Shown: positions 1 to 11,748, counted from the stretch's first letter. The stretch: 64,000 nucleotides of DNA from Melampsora larici-populina 98AG31 (GCF_000204055.1 NW_006768766.1:2470524-2534523), one strand, 5' to 3'. The notes: generated by a model from the sequence alone, not told the origin. Translations and numbers: made by a program.

Positions 1-11
1 GATCCCCACAT

Positions 12-320
12 CATGAAACACACACAAACTCACTGGAGTATTATTTCTATAATGTCATAATTTCAGACATATATACTGCTCTAAAAGCAGCACATTTTAT
101 CTCTATTGTTTGTTCTTACAGCTCACCGCCTTCATCTTCATATCTACAATCAAAAACTCAAGATACCTTGTTTGGCTCCCGCTCTGCCATGAAACACGCA
201 CAAACTCACTGAAGTTTTACTTCTATAATGTCATAATTTCAGAAATATATTCTACTCTAAAAGAAGCACATTTTTTCTATATCATACATCCTTGTAGCTC
301 ACCACCTTCATCTTCATAAT
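12..320. repeat. Diverged tandem duplication, about 176-bp unit
   Basis: Two head-to-tail copies begin near 12 and 188. Both run from a shared start (catgaaacac) through a common stretch (ataatgtcataatttcag) to a shared cttcatcttcat stretch. They differ by scattered substitutions and small indels, so the duplication is not recent. No coding content is evident. The sequence from 321 to 638 holds no recognisable gene and would be the promoter side of the gene starting at 639. Confidence 0.7.
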
Positions 321-638
321 CACCCTCAAACATTCAAAATATCACGTTTTGCTCAAAATCAACTCGGTTCATTTTGAAAGGAACATACAGGTTTTTATTT
401 AGGGTTTTATTTGAGGCATAGGGCAGCATTCGCTTAGTTTCTGCCCTGTTCTCAACATCTCCACGCCAATCTCAAGTTCCTTTTATATACTTAGACACAA
501 TTTTCAGACCATACACCGTTCAACATCCTACCATTTAATACCATCCAATACTAGAAGAAATCGACCCCACCTCCTATCATTCACGGCTTTTCCTTTTTCC
601 GTTTTACTCATCGCTTGTTATATTTTGTTTAATCCATC

Positions 639-2852
639 ATGAGGAGAACTCGGTCAGGAGCTAAACTACCTTCTCCACCACCGGTTTCCAATCCACCACT
701 CGCTTCCACAATCACAACGTCAAAAACTAAAAGAAAGAAAAACCAACCTGTGGCCTCACCTAATCCGCCAAAGACTTCCTCAACTCGAGAAACTAGAAGT
801 CTCCGAACTGCTTGCTCAACTTTGCAGCCCGGCGCTCCACCTACCCCGGATAACACCCAGCGAACTCTCAATCGCACTTGTACCCCTGATTCCAACTCCG
901 ACTCCGACTCTGGCGAGTCCGAAGATGCATATCTACCAGATCCGGACATTCTAGATTTGCAAATCGAACCACAATCACCAGGTCGCAACATTAATGTCCC
1001 TGCAAAGACATCCAAGTCTCGAAAACCAGCTCGACAACGTCAAAAGCGACCTCGCATTGAAGAGTTTACTAGTACTGCTACTCGATCCAACGATAACATT
1101 ACAAATTCTTTGGAAGAAGATCTAAATGATGATGATGATCTTATCACCAGAATTCAGCGTACCCTTGCAACTTCTTCAAACCCGGCCAACACTACTGGAA
1201 ATCCTAGCAACAAGAACCCGACCAATGTCGCAATCGAACTGCCTACTCTTATGAATTATAAGAGTCACGTGGAGGATTGGGCTCCGTCACGTGTATCAGA
1301 ATACCAAGAAGGTAAGACCTTGGGAACCGCAGTGGCGAAAAACATCTTTGACGAAGCGAAAGCAATTCAAAAGCTCTACATACAACAAAAGGCCGTCCTT
1401 GCTTTGGTGGCCAATGTCAGTATTTTTACATTGGAGAAAGCACTGTGAGTCGAGTCATCTTTTGATTCTTATGTGAAGTCGATATCTTGAATTAAAACTG
1501 ACAGTTGGATAATTCTCCTTAGTGGTGAGCTCGGCAGTACGCGAACTCCGGATTGTCTTCGACTTTGGTCTAGATATTCGATCAAGGCTCTTGGAACTAA
1601 AAGTAAGTTGAATTTGCAAGACTTTAGATTGACGTTTGACTGAGTGGTGTGATCTTTTCATGATTATGATAGTGCCACCGGGCAGCGAGAAAGGAGGCTT
1701 AGGAGAACGAAACCGTAAATTATCTGCTATGTGGAAAGGCCTTTCCAAGGAGGAGAAGCGTGTATGGGACCCTCCGATCTTCTACCTACTCTCTGGTCTA
1801 CCTCGCCCTCGTAAACCCAATGTCGATTCTGATGATGAAGGAAGTCAAGATATTGATTTGACCCCCGAAGAACGAGCGGATCTACAAAAGCTTTATGATG
1901 AAATGGTTTGTACCACAAAGGTATCTCAAGCTTACAATAAGGTTGCCTCTGGTATACCTAATGGGCCATCTCTCCCCAATTATAACCGTCGGTCTTTGAA
2001 ATGTGTTAAGAAACTACATAATCAGGTGAGTGTGATTATATCTACAAAAGATGTTATAATATCATGTGCTGACAAACTGACATACATATATGTATCATTT
2101 TTAGATTGAAAACGAGTCTAATCACATGGACTTCGCATATTACTTTCTCGCAGCTACCACTCGCCCTGCTACACAAGCCGGCTCGGAGGGGACGGGATGG
2201 TGTGATCAAAGAGTACACCTCTCACCCGGACCTGGCCGAGTATGTTCGTAAGGAGTGCAATTTCCCAACTGTGTTTGCTACACACACCCAGGGTCTTTCA
2301 GTTGAAAAGGCTGTTGCAAGCGCGATTGGCAAGAACAAGCAACCCGAGACTACTAAAAGCGTGTCCTCAGGTGATAAAGTCAAGGGAGACCTTGCGCTGT
2401 TATTGCGCTCTCAATTGGGTAAGTCAAGGGTTCCTATTTCCTGATTCCTTCTTTGACTAGCACTGACTAAATGTGATGTTCTTACAGGTCTAGTATTAGG
2501 TATCGAAGTTAAAGGGTTTCCCCGCGGACCCGATCCTGCTCAGTTATTGCCAGAAAAAGGTTTCCCTGTTCGCCTCATTCAAGAGGATGGGTCCACTCTT
2601 CCACCCGAAGTCTTGAAACTGGGTTTCAAGGGTATGAATAGTAAGCGATCACTATGGCTTAACGATGCACAAAACGGACTGTTCCGATTCGAGAAGATCT
2701 CTGCGGATGATGGCGATGATAGTCAACTCAACCAAGCCAATGAAGACGAACCAGGCACACCCGCAGGGGATGCATATTTAGAAGAAGAGGAGTGGAAAGG
2801 TTTGGACGATGAGTGGAACGGATTTTCCAACGCTGAAAGTGATGAGACGTGA
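639..2852 (+). CDS. Five-exon gene of unknown function with HMG-box-like core; one frameshift in exon 4
   Basis: I do not recognise this gene. Exons fit at 639-1444, 1523-1602, 1673-2025, 2105-2418 and 2488-2852, with GT-AG introns of about 70-80 bp and matching phases. The summed length is one base over a multiple of three. The fault lies near 2190-2215, where the reading frame changes between a tail ending around GTGWC and a block starting IKEYTSHPDLAEYV. Without the extra base the product would be about 638 residues. The N-terminal 200 residues are Ser/Pro/Lys/Arg-rich with an acidic run near residue 165 and look disordered and nuclear. Exon 3 holds LSAMWKGLSKEEKRVW, which resembles the core of an HMG box; this is a weak resemblance. 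The last exon is acidic. It may be a recent pseudogene or contain a sequencing error. Confidence 0.6.
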
Positions 2853-4750
2853 TATTGAAACTCTTATTTGTAATTTCTCGATTTTCAATAGTTCTGTCAT
2901 TTTAGTGGGATGGGCTTGACAGTAAAGTACACGTTCAAAAAGTTGAAAGTTTTTCTCATGTTATTTTTGTCTTGATTTTTGTTGCTCTTTTTGTTGCTCT
3001 TGTTGCTGAGTACAAAGTCGCTTGACCGAGTACCACTTTTGTTTGTGTATCAGGTCAATAAGCTTCTGTTACATTTCAGCGTTAATTACTTTTCATCATT
3101 GATGCTTCAAGAACTTTGCAATATTAGTTTCACATGTTCCGTATTTGTTCTCTCGTGATTGATTGGTCTAAGGATGAATCACATTTATCATACCTTTCAT
3201 TGCTATACAGTAATTTGCCATTGATATCATACAATTGGAGCAGTTGTTCTTTCAGAGAACTTAATGAATCAAGTATCGTGAACTCAATTAAACGAAATTT
3301 CTCAGCCGCATCTCATCTTGGCCAATGTCAACTTCAACCCTTCTGACAGCTGCTTCATCTTGAATTCAACAATACAGAGTTACCATTATCTCAGTACTGC
3401 TTGTACCAATTAACATGAACTGAAACCGACATGAGTTAGGTGAACATCATGTAAGTACGATTCACTAGAGTGAATCAAAGTGAGCCTTCTCGCTCAAATT
3501 AATCAATTGAGTTTTTCAATTATGTCAGGCTTGGTTCTGGCTATTCAAATTGTCAGCCATTGATAAAGTCCCTTTGAATCATTTTTCGAACATTGTCTCA
3601 ATCAATTCAAACTCTCAATGTACAGTAAGGAAATGACTCTTGATTTCATAATTGCTCTCATGATATGATTTGTATAGTCACACACTGACTCAACCACTGA
3701 ATCAACACTTCAATCATATGCATCCTCTCTTAATTCAAATTACGAATAAGTTTGTGTTTAGTCTCATGTACTTATGTAGTGCTACTCTGTACTAGTTGTG
3801 CTTTCAAACTCGACCACCCTCAATTGGAAATACATTTTCATTTGTTCAAAATATTAGAAGAATCGATTGACTACACAATCCTTCAATCCTTGTCTGATTT
3901 AATGATAATGGTATTGAATGAATCAATCGTTTTTCATTTGTTTCATGTTAATTCGATGAATTGATCTTGACAGCAGAGTAATTCAAAAATTTATTGAGCT
4001 GGGGTTGATCTTCGTTAATTTGATGTCTCCTCTTGCTTGACCTTCGAGAATTATACAAAAGTAATGTTGCAGTTGATGGCTGACTCCTCCGACAACAAAA
4101 GATACAAGTTAGCCTATGTAAAACAACTAAATGAAGACGACTAAATGAAGACTCACCATAATGAAATGTCCAATGAGCAAATGTGTTCATGGAACCGTTG
4201 AGTAAGTGTTGATGATCTGACCCGGCAAGACCGTTTGATGAGGGGTCTGTAAAGTCTGTTGAGTTAGTTTTAGTTATCAGATAGGGGTTCCGAAGTGTGA
4301 GGTAAGTGAAATTGTCAAAGTTTGATGTGTTGTGATCAGTCGAGGGTTCCAGCATGTGAGGTTGGTGGAATTGGGTGAAGATGTGTGTGTGCGAGGTGGA
4401 AGGTAGGATACGCAATCAAGCTTGAGGTTGTTGTAGTGTAGCAAATTTGAAGGGTGGGGTAGTCGGTGTGTAGATTGATCTGGGCCGTGGCTGGTCTGCT
4501 GAGCAGTGCGGCTGAGCAGTAGAGACTTGTCTATGGACACGTCTGGGGCTGTAGACGCGTCCGAATAGGTCTTTGTAAGGAGATGTGTGAGAAAAGAGAG
4601 TCTTGAGACACGTCCTGCTTGTCCTTGAGTCTATAAGGGAAGAGACGGGCTTTACCCGCCAGGAATTACACGTTTTCCCTCGGGTATTACCCTAAGGGTC
4701 AGGTAGCCACAGGTGGTCCAAGTTTTTAAAACTTAAAGATACACAAAAAC
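2853..4750. other. Intergenic stretch, no gene recognised
   Basis: This is AT-rich sequence with only short open frames and no recognised domain. A minus-strand frame at 3948-4415 is Ser/His/Asn-rich and unconvincing. Nothing here could be assigned. Confidence 0.5.
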
Positions 4751-4751
4751 T

Positions 4752-5113
4752 CAAACTTGAAACCCCTAATTGCATAAAATTTACGCAAAATTTTATGCAA
4801 TTGGGAAAAGTTATATGACATCCCAATTTTTTTTGGGAAAAGTTTTCACAGCACGGTACCATAAAAAACTTTCCCCAATTTTTTAAGAAAAGGCCGCAAA
4901 AATTTTGACTTGAGCCCCCTTAATGTTTTCAGTAATTTTATGCTACAACAACTTGCACGTTGTTGTAAAATATGCGTAATTTTTTTGAAGCAGGACACCT
5001 TTTTAGGTGTCCTGAATTAAAAATACATCTGTTTTACAAAAAATATTTTTATTAACAACTTGTCCAAACTTTAAAAAAATACCCAAAACAAATCTCAACT
5101 TGAAACCCCCTAC
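4752..5113. repeat. Degraded relatives of the 213-bp MITE found at 12437
   Basis: Several copies or ends of the terminal motif ACTTGAAACCCC occur, at about 4755-4769, 4907-4921 and 5098-5111. An inner hairpin GGACACCTTTTTAGGTGTCC lies near 4994-5013. Both match the layout of the intact element at 12437-12649. Ends are diverged and possibly nested, so exact limits are not given. Confidence 0.6.
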
Positions 5114-5387
5114 TGTGTCACTGCCTGCATATTTGGCTCAGAGACAAATGTCTGAGGAGTTCTCAGATGGTGCCCCTGAGCCTGAGGGAAAGAGAACCCA
5201 AGGGATAGTTCTGAGGCAATTTTTGGCCCTGGCCATTGCCTCCAATTGGATGCTTGGATGGTGCTTCACTCGGAGTCAAAATCGGAGGACTCGTCATATT
5301 TTTGGCTCCAAGCCAAATATGCTGGCTGTGCATCTGATGCTACCTTTGCGCAATTGGTTATTAAGAATGTCTTTGAGTCTTCGAACA

Positions 5388-5549
5388 CGGTCTGTTTAAA
5401 CTACCACTCTGATAAGCACAAACTCAAACAAGAACTTTGATGTAAAACAACTCTGACCTGTTTAAACTACCGCTCTGATAAGCACAAACTCGAACAAGAA
5501 CTTTGATGTAAAACAGCTCTGACCTATTATAAGGTACAGAAAGGATAAT
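5388..5549. repeat. Host repeat split by the MULE: two 68-bp tandem units plus the left target flank
   Basis: A unit beginning ctgtttaaactac and ending ctctgacct is present twice in tandem at about 5390-5457 and 5458-5526, followed by attataaggtacagaaaggataat. The same repeat resumes across the Mutator-like element at 12168. It recurs in a longer version at about 12280-12436 and 12650-12722. It is an older repeat of unknown class, possibly an LTR remnant. Confidence 0.65.
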
Positions 5550-6143
5550 GGACGCCACTATTTGGCGACTGGATGAGTTTTACCCGAAGCCCGGTTTTCC
5601 TGGTACTTTACCCGCGTTGATTCTGGCAACCCGGACACGCTCCTGCCAAATTTCGCCGCAGCCGCAGCAATTCCTCAAACTAGGGCTGTCCATCACAGGC
5701 AAGCGGGCTTCTTCCTAACCGGGCTACCCTCTACCCATGTCATCCTCACGCTATCCAAACCAGGCTCTTGAATTCTGGACTGCCAAACCGGGCTATCCAC
5801 ATCTCTCTTCCTCACCACTTCCGCATTGGTTCATTTGTACCTCTCCTGTAACCAACTGTTGATTGATTTGAGCGACCTCCTTCATCAAGCTACCTCTCAG
5901 AGGTGACCATCCAATATGTATTGGCCAAACACGGTCGTGGCGTCCAACATGGTAAGTCTAAGTCTATAGTTCCCTCCCTCTCCCTCTCAAGTATCTTGCG
6001 CTGGCTGACTGACTCCTCCTTCCTCCTAGGCAATTCTGTGCAGAAACACCGTCTTCTTTGTTCACCTCAACACCAGACGTCGCACCGTCCTGGTCTTGGT
6101 CCACGCTACCGATTCCTACATCCTGATAACACCCCCTCTCGAG

Positions 6144-8781
6144 ATGTCTCTCAATCACCCTATCCCAACGGCATTGAAGTCTCAAGATTCTCGAGATAGT
6201 TCGTCGGCACCTTTGAACCACTCTCACCCACCAAATTCATATCCCTATATGTATCATACCGCCAATAACTATTGGCCACCTTTTCCATATCATGGAAACA
6301 CATCACAACCGTTTCCTCCCTTTCCGAACACAAACCACCCAAATCAAGGGCATTTCCCCCAATATATGTATCCGACTTCTTATCAGCCCAGTTTTCCGCC
6401 CGGTTTTCCGCCGTACCCACCGTACGGATATCCAGCGCCTCATGGTTACCATATGTCACCGGCTATCCCTTCTGACCCCGATGGAAGTCACCCATCTCAA
6501 CCACAAGCTACTCAAGCACCAGCACCCATTTTGTCTCACATGTCACCAACTATTGGTACTGACCCTTCCCAAGAACGACTATCACCAACTATTTTCAATG
6601 TAACCATCGATAAAAGTCAACTCACTCAAACCACCAGCCTGTCACTTTCCTCCCCGAAAGCACCTGCACAGTCTGAAGCTGAACTTAAGCAAGATGCAGC
6701 ACTTCCTTCTGAAAATGACAACTACGGAACAGACAATGAGATCTTTGATGATCTTCAAGCTGAGCGTGATAGCAATTGGCCTGATATCGGTCCGTTTGAT
6801 TTCTCTCTTCCCATGTCACTTTCATTTCTCAGATCTGACATTCTTTTTCTTTTTCCCTTATCCAGGTATTCAACCAGTGCGACTCATGAAACCGCCAGTT
6901 TTTGGAAAACAATTTGTGGCAATGGCGAGCGGAGTTATGTACTTGAATGCTGTTGCTCAACATCAAGGATACGGACTCAGTATTAAAAGTCATAAGACCA
7001 AACATCATCAAAAGGTTCGAATCTATTTCAGGTGCTCTTTGGGGCGCCCAGTAAACTCTGTAGCCACGGTTCGAGCAAGCTCCACAAAAATGAACAACTG
7101 TGAAGTTGAGGTTCCATTGAATTGTCACTTACGTAAGGATTGATGGTTTGTTCAGCGGGATCCAAAGACACCTGCAAAACATGTTCACAACCACCCTCTG
7201 TTTTTTGAACAACCAAACAATCTATCCAAAAACTGTCGATTCACCCAGGAAACCTTAGATCAGATGGACTTACTGGCATCAGCTGGATGCCGCGCGAGCC
7301 AGATACGTCAACTCTTGCATTTCGAACCCGGATCTGAACCGCTTGTCAGAGACATCTGCAATGCTCTGTGTCGTCAAAGAGACGTTTGGCTAGCTGGACG
7401 CACCCCAATACAAGGTTTATTCGTCTTGATCATGGAAAGTCGATGGGCCTTTCGGACGACTACAGCCAGTGACGGAACTTTGCAATCACTCTTCATCGCC
7501 AGCCCTCAAGGCATCGACTTAGCTTGTCGGTTTCCCACCGTCATAGGTTTGGACTGCACCTATAAAACCAACAGATTCAATCTACCGTTGCTTCACATCG
7601 TAGGGACAACAAACACTCACAAAACTTTCACGGTGGCCCTGTGCTTCATGCACAGCAAGGTCGAAGAACGATACGTTTGGGCTATGGAGCAATCAAAGTC
7701 TGTGGTGTTCAACGGCGACTCTGAAGACCACTCATACCCGCTTCCTCAAACGTTTTGTACGGATGCTGAGCCAGCATTGTTCAATGCAATCGGTAAAGTG
7801 TTTCCTAGCGCAACACACATTTTGTGTATATGGCATATCAATCATAATATTGCCAAGAATTGCAAGAAGAAGATGAACAAGACCGAATGGGAAGAATTCA
7901 TGCAGAGTTGGAATCTATTTTTGCAAATCACAAATAATCAAGCATACGATGAACATCTTGAGACTGTCAAGAAACTCGCTCGACGACATCATATTTTGGA
8001 GTATCTGGAAAAGACGTGGCTCTATCGAAGCGAAAAGTTTGTCGCTCTTTTCACGTCGCAAACACCACATTTCGGCAACTCGTCAACTTCCCGAATCGAA
8101 GGTGGCCACCATCAACTCAAGAACTTTTTAGACGGCAGCAATAATGATTTCATAACATGTTTCAAGGACTTCAAGCATGCGGGAGACTCTCAGTATCAGG
8201 CAATCGCTACTTTGACCGGAGTAGAAAGTCAAAAAATACTTAACGGGCTACCGACATGCTTTCAAGAACTGATTGGTGTAATATCACATTTTGCCCTGAA
8301 AAAGATGAAGGCTCAGTACAAACTTATTCCGGAATCAATCAACAGGGAGTGTACCAAATCTTTTTGTGGCGCTTGGGGACTACCATGTTCCCATGAGCTC
8401 GCGCGTGCTCTAGTACAATCTGACTACATTTCACCTCAGCTTGTTCACCAACAATGGAATCTCACTCTGGTCGCGCCCCCAGCCACTCACGACAATCTCA
8501 AGAAGGCAGTGAAGTTAAAGGTCAAACGCCTATTTGAACTTGATGAACACTCACTGCGAAAAGTTTACAAAGACCTCGCTAAGATAGAAACCGGCCGGTA
8601 CTCCCTAGTTCCAATTAAAAATGCTAAGGTCAAGATTCAAAACCGTGGCAGACCTCGTGCCAATCAAAACAAACACCCTGGAATGTCACAAGAAGAGAAA
8701 GGTAAAGGACGTTGGAAAAGGGACATGGAGGTAGAGGACACCGAAGAAGCTCTAAGAGATGCTAAAAAAAAGGGTGGCTAA
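6144..8781 (+). pseudogene. MULE transposase part of the transposase-Rtc4-OTU gene, one nonsense codon and one frameshift
   Basis: Exon 1 is 6144-6789 (Pro/Tyr-rich, low complexity), joined by a 76-bp intron to an exon starting at 6866. Near 7000-7200 a C...C...HxH pattern fits the FAR1/WRKY-GCM1 type DNA-binding fold of MULE transposases. An in-frame TGA at 7141-7143 interrupts it. The catalytic core follows: first Asp in VIGLDCTYKT (about 7552), second Asp in FCTDAEPAL (about 7762) followed by CxxH, and Glu in SRIEGGHHQLK (about 8098). A SWIM-like GLPCSH lies near 8380 and an AT-hook-like RGRPR near 8645. The frame then breaks at a run of eight A residues (8764-8771). Losing one A continues it into a zinc knuckle, so 8779-8781 is probably not the original stop. 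The damage suggests this copy cannot make full transposase, although the DDE core is unbroken. Confidence 0.85.
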
Positions 8782-11748
8782 TCCTCGGTGTAGCCATTGT
8801 GCTCAGCCGGGCCACCGAATCACCACTTGCCCGGTGCTTCACACTGACCCAGCGGAATATGAACGCGATTTGACGCCGTAAGAGGAAGCCGCCAGAGTTA
8901 ACTTCACGCTTACTGATTCCCAAAATTCGGTGGCTCCTTCTTCATCCAAGGCGACACAACCTGTTTCACAAGCAACTCTTAAATCATCTCAACCGCTGAA
9001 ATCATCAATAAAGCGCCTTTACAAATGCAGCATTTGTAAAGAGGAGAATCATCGTGCCAATCATTGCCCACATCGAACTAAGGACAGTGGCAAAGTCGAT
9101 CTTCCAGCACCTCAACAAGTCGATGTGCTAACAGTCTCAGCTACAGCTCAAGATCTCAAGCAACCAGCAACACCAAGCGCTGACTTGGCAAACCCTGGGG
9201 CAGCATTGGACACCAGTCCCAAACCGCTCTGGTCGGATACAGAAGATGACAACTTGTGTCCCTTCTGTGAAGATCCCCTCCCATCCCACCCTTCGGCGAA
9301 ACTCCAGAGTCAGAAAGCCGCGCTTCTGTCTTTGCCTAATGCATCCTCCCTTTCGGTGAGTAGGCCACGTTACACTACACAAAATGTCATCTTTACCGGG
9401 CGGTAAAGAAAACTACTGACATAGAAAAATGCTGAGGCAACAGGAAGAGAGCTAAAAATCTGAAAAAATATGCACCTTGTTCCTAGATGTTGGGGCATCA
9501 TGATGAGATTTTTTTTGTATTTTACACACACATATTGGTTAATGTACCAACAATAAAGGCTGAAAATCATTGACAAACCACCTGTAACAATACCTGAAAT
9601 TTGGCCCATGATTTTGAAGACATGATTTTGAAATCTTCAAACATCAATAACTTTTGCAGTTCTGAAATGAATCACTTGATTTTGAATTCATCAAAAAGGT
9701 GAGTCTTTCCTCTACATTTATCATTCAGACATCACATCTGTAGCCGGTCTGCAAAAGATTCTACGGAGATATTTATTCAGAAGTGTTTGAACATATGTAG
9801 AGCATTTACATGACTAGAAAACACCTTACTACCTTTATGAAGTGTAAAGGAGAATGGTTCAGCTTTTGAATGATCCAAAAATCAAGTTATCTGTAGCAGA
9901 ATTGCAAAAGTTATTCAAGTTTTTAGACCACAAAATATTGTCTTCATGATTTGGACCCAAATTTCAGGTATTGTTACAGGTGGGTTGTTGACAATTTTCA
10001 GCCTTTATTGTTAGTACATTAACCAATATATGTGTGTAAAATACAAAAAAATCTCATCATGACGCCCCAACATCTAGGAACAAGGTGCATATTTTTTCAG
10101 ATTTTTAGCTCTCTTCCTGTTGCCTCAGCATTTTTATATGTCAGTAGTTTTCTTTACCGCCCGGTAAAGATGACATTTCGTGTAGTGTTACTCACCCTTA
10201 CTCTACCAATTTTTTTGCTGAATGAGGTTGTCTTTGATGGTCATTCGAAATGGTTGAACATCACTAGTTCCCACAAACCGCCCAGTTTTGCACTCTTCAT
10301 CGGGCTGAACGGGATGTGATCCTGTTTGGAAAACGTGAGGGTTGGCCGACAGCCATCAACTTTTGTGGTTTGCCCCGGTGAGCATCTCATTGATTTTGGA
10401 CTTTTGCTTTTGGTACTTACAAACGTGACATTCACCGTGTCCGGGTAGTGTTTGCTCGTCAACGAGCGCGCACGACTTCCCTTTCTGCCTCAAAGGGAGT
10501 TGGTGTGCGCTCGTCGACTAGCAAAGCCTACACAGACACGGTGATTCAAAAAGGCGCATCGAAAAGCAAGCGAGTCATCTTTTCAAGATTATTCAGCGTC
10601 AAATACCGTCTTTTTACCTGGATGCTGCCCAGCATAAGTGGAAGACGCAGGGAAGGTACATGTTCAGTATGTCTGGCAAATTCGATGGCTTTGAGGTTGA
10701 GCAACCCGGGTAGTGAGTATGTGAATTGTTTTGTGAAGATAGGATGTCACACTGACAAACTATTGATTTCCTTTCCAGTTTTGGCCAACTTGGGTATGAG
10801 GTTATGGTCAACGAATTGACCAGAGCTTTCTTGTCCGATTCTTCCAATACTAAATTGGAGGCAAGCAACACATCCCCATTTCCCGCCGAATACTTCCTGC
10901 GTCGCGTTTTGCTTCCGGAGCTGGCCATTTTAATCATTGCCAAAGACCTGGGCATCCCGCCCAATGACCCCAAAGTTAGGAAGACACTCAAATCCAGTCG
11001 GGAATTTGGTACTGCACTGTTCAACAATGAAGATGGAACTTTTGACCCACTCTCATTCTCATCAAGTGGTGAGGGGGGTGGTGTTGCAAGTAGTCCGATA
11101 GACCAAGCAATTTTGGATCAACTTCCAAGTACAATCATTCAACATACATCTTCCATGTTCAATCCCCCGGCTTTGGGAAACTGTGGATACCATGCTATAG
11201 CTGCGTCGATTGGAATGTATTCGGATGCTTCTTATTTGGATGTTAGGAGCAAATTATTAGCTGAAATCACGACCCACGTTGAAGATCATGAACGGTTAAT
11301 ATGTGCTCCTCCCACCCGGACTTCCATGAAGACACGGAGTATTCAATGGTTTGGCGCCAAGGTAGTACAGGATTTGATCTTCCGACTGGATTACATGGAA
11401 GTTGAATGTGCGGAGGAATACTGGCTGCGTATGCCTTATATGGGGTATGTGATTGCTAGTGCTTACAATTGGCCAACCGTCCTTTTGGAGCCGCGCCCAT
11501 CATATTGCCAAATGTTCTTCCCTTATTGCACTACCCCCAGTGATGAAAAAATTCAAGATCAAGAACCAATTGTAATTGCTTATGTGAACAAGAATCATTT
11601 TGTGAGTTTGGGATTGAAGGATCCTCGGTCTATGCCCTTTCCAGCCGTGTTTGGATACGGCCGTAACACAGCAATGCTGGAGAGTACCCACATACCTGCG
11701 TGGGTCAAAAGGTATCAAAAACAATTAGATATGTGGAGCCGCTTGTGA
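8782..11748 (+). CDS. Downstream part of the same MULE gene: zinc knuckles, Rtc4-like domain, OTU cysteine protease
   Basis: The frame reached by removing one A at 8764-8771 gives a zinc knuckle PRCSHCAQPGHRITTC (from about 8786), a TAA at 8879-8881, and a second knuckle YKCSICKEENHRANHC near 9020. Next comes CPFCEDPLP near 9250, then exons 10268-10377 (CTLHRAERD, GWPTAINF), 10554-10709 and 10779-11748. The order CPFC, HRAE, GWP..I.F, FDGFEVEQPG, GQLGYEVM, FLRRVLLPE fits the Rtc4-like domain of fungi. The last exon carries an OTU fold: catalytic Cys in LGNCGYHAIA (about 11181) and His in NKNHFVSL (about 11596). All splice phases agree. No in-frame ATG lies between the TAA and 9355, which argues that this is not a separate gene but the end of the transposase protein. 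Known OTU proteins cleave ubiquitin-like chains; activity here is inferred. Confidence 0.78.
9373..10187. mobile_element. CACTA-like non-autonomous foldback element in an intron of the MULE gene
   Basis: The ends read CACTACACAAAATGTCATC (left) and its inverted counterpart CACTACACGAAATGTCATC (right), flanked by TTA on both sides (9370-9372 and 10188-10190). CACTA ends with a 3-bp duplication are the signature of the CMC/EnSpm superfamily. The inverted repeat extends about 250 bp into each side, leaving about 300 bp of middle with no coding capacity. A small palindrome CTTTACCG/CGGTAAAG lies 20 bp inside each end. It lies within the intron 9356-10267, so the host frame is preserved. Confidence 0.87.
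10433..10543. mobile_element. 111-bp foldback element with CACCGTGTC ends
   Basis: The whole segment is an imperfect palindrome: CACCGTGTC at the left and GACACGGTG at the right, about 45 bp per arm, around an inner CCCTTT...AAAGGG hairpin. ATT flanks it on both sides (10430-10432 and 10544-10546), a 3-bp duplication. Without it the intron 10378-10553 keeps a good acceptor (AAAAAG at 10553). The CACCG terminus resembles the CACTA-type element at 34630-36010, though the rest differs. Confidence 0.75.

Noticed and set aside
3948..4540. Minus-strand frames rich in Ser/His/Asn
   Set aside because: Biased composition, no recognised domain, no convincing start or splice context.
7134..7156. A 23-nt GTAAG...CAG segment that would remove the TGA in the MULE transposase as an intron
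   Set aside because: It is far shorter than the other introns here and its removal shifts the frame, so the TGA is treated as a real nonsense codon.
10448..10819. 123-codon plus-strand frame overlapping the Rtc4-like region
   Set aside because: It is a shadow frame; the Rtc4-like exons lie in a different frame with consistent splice phases.
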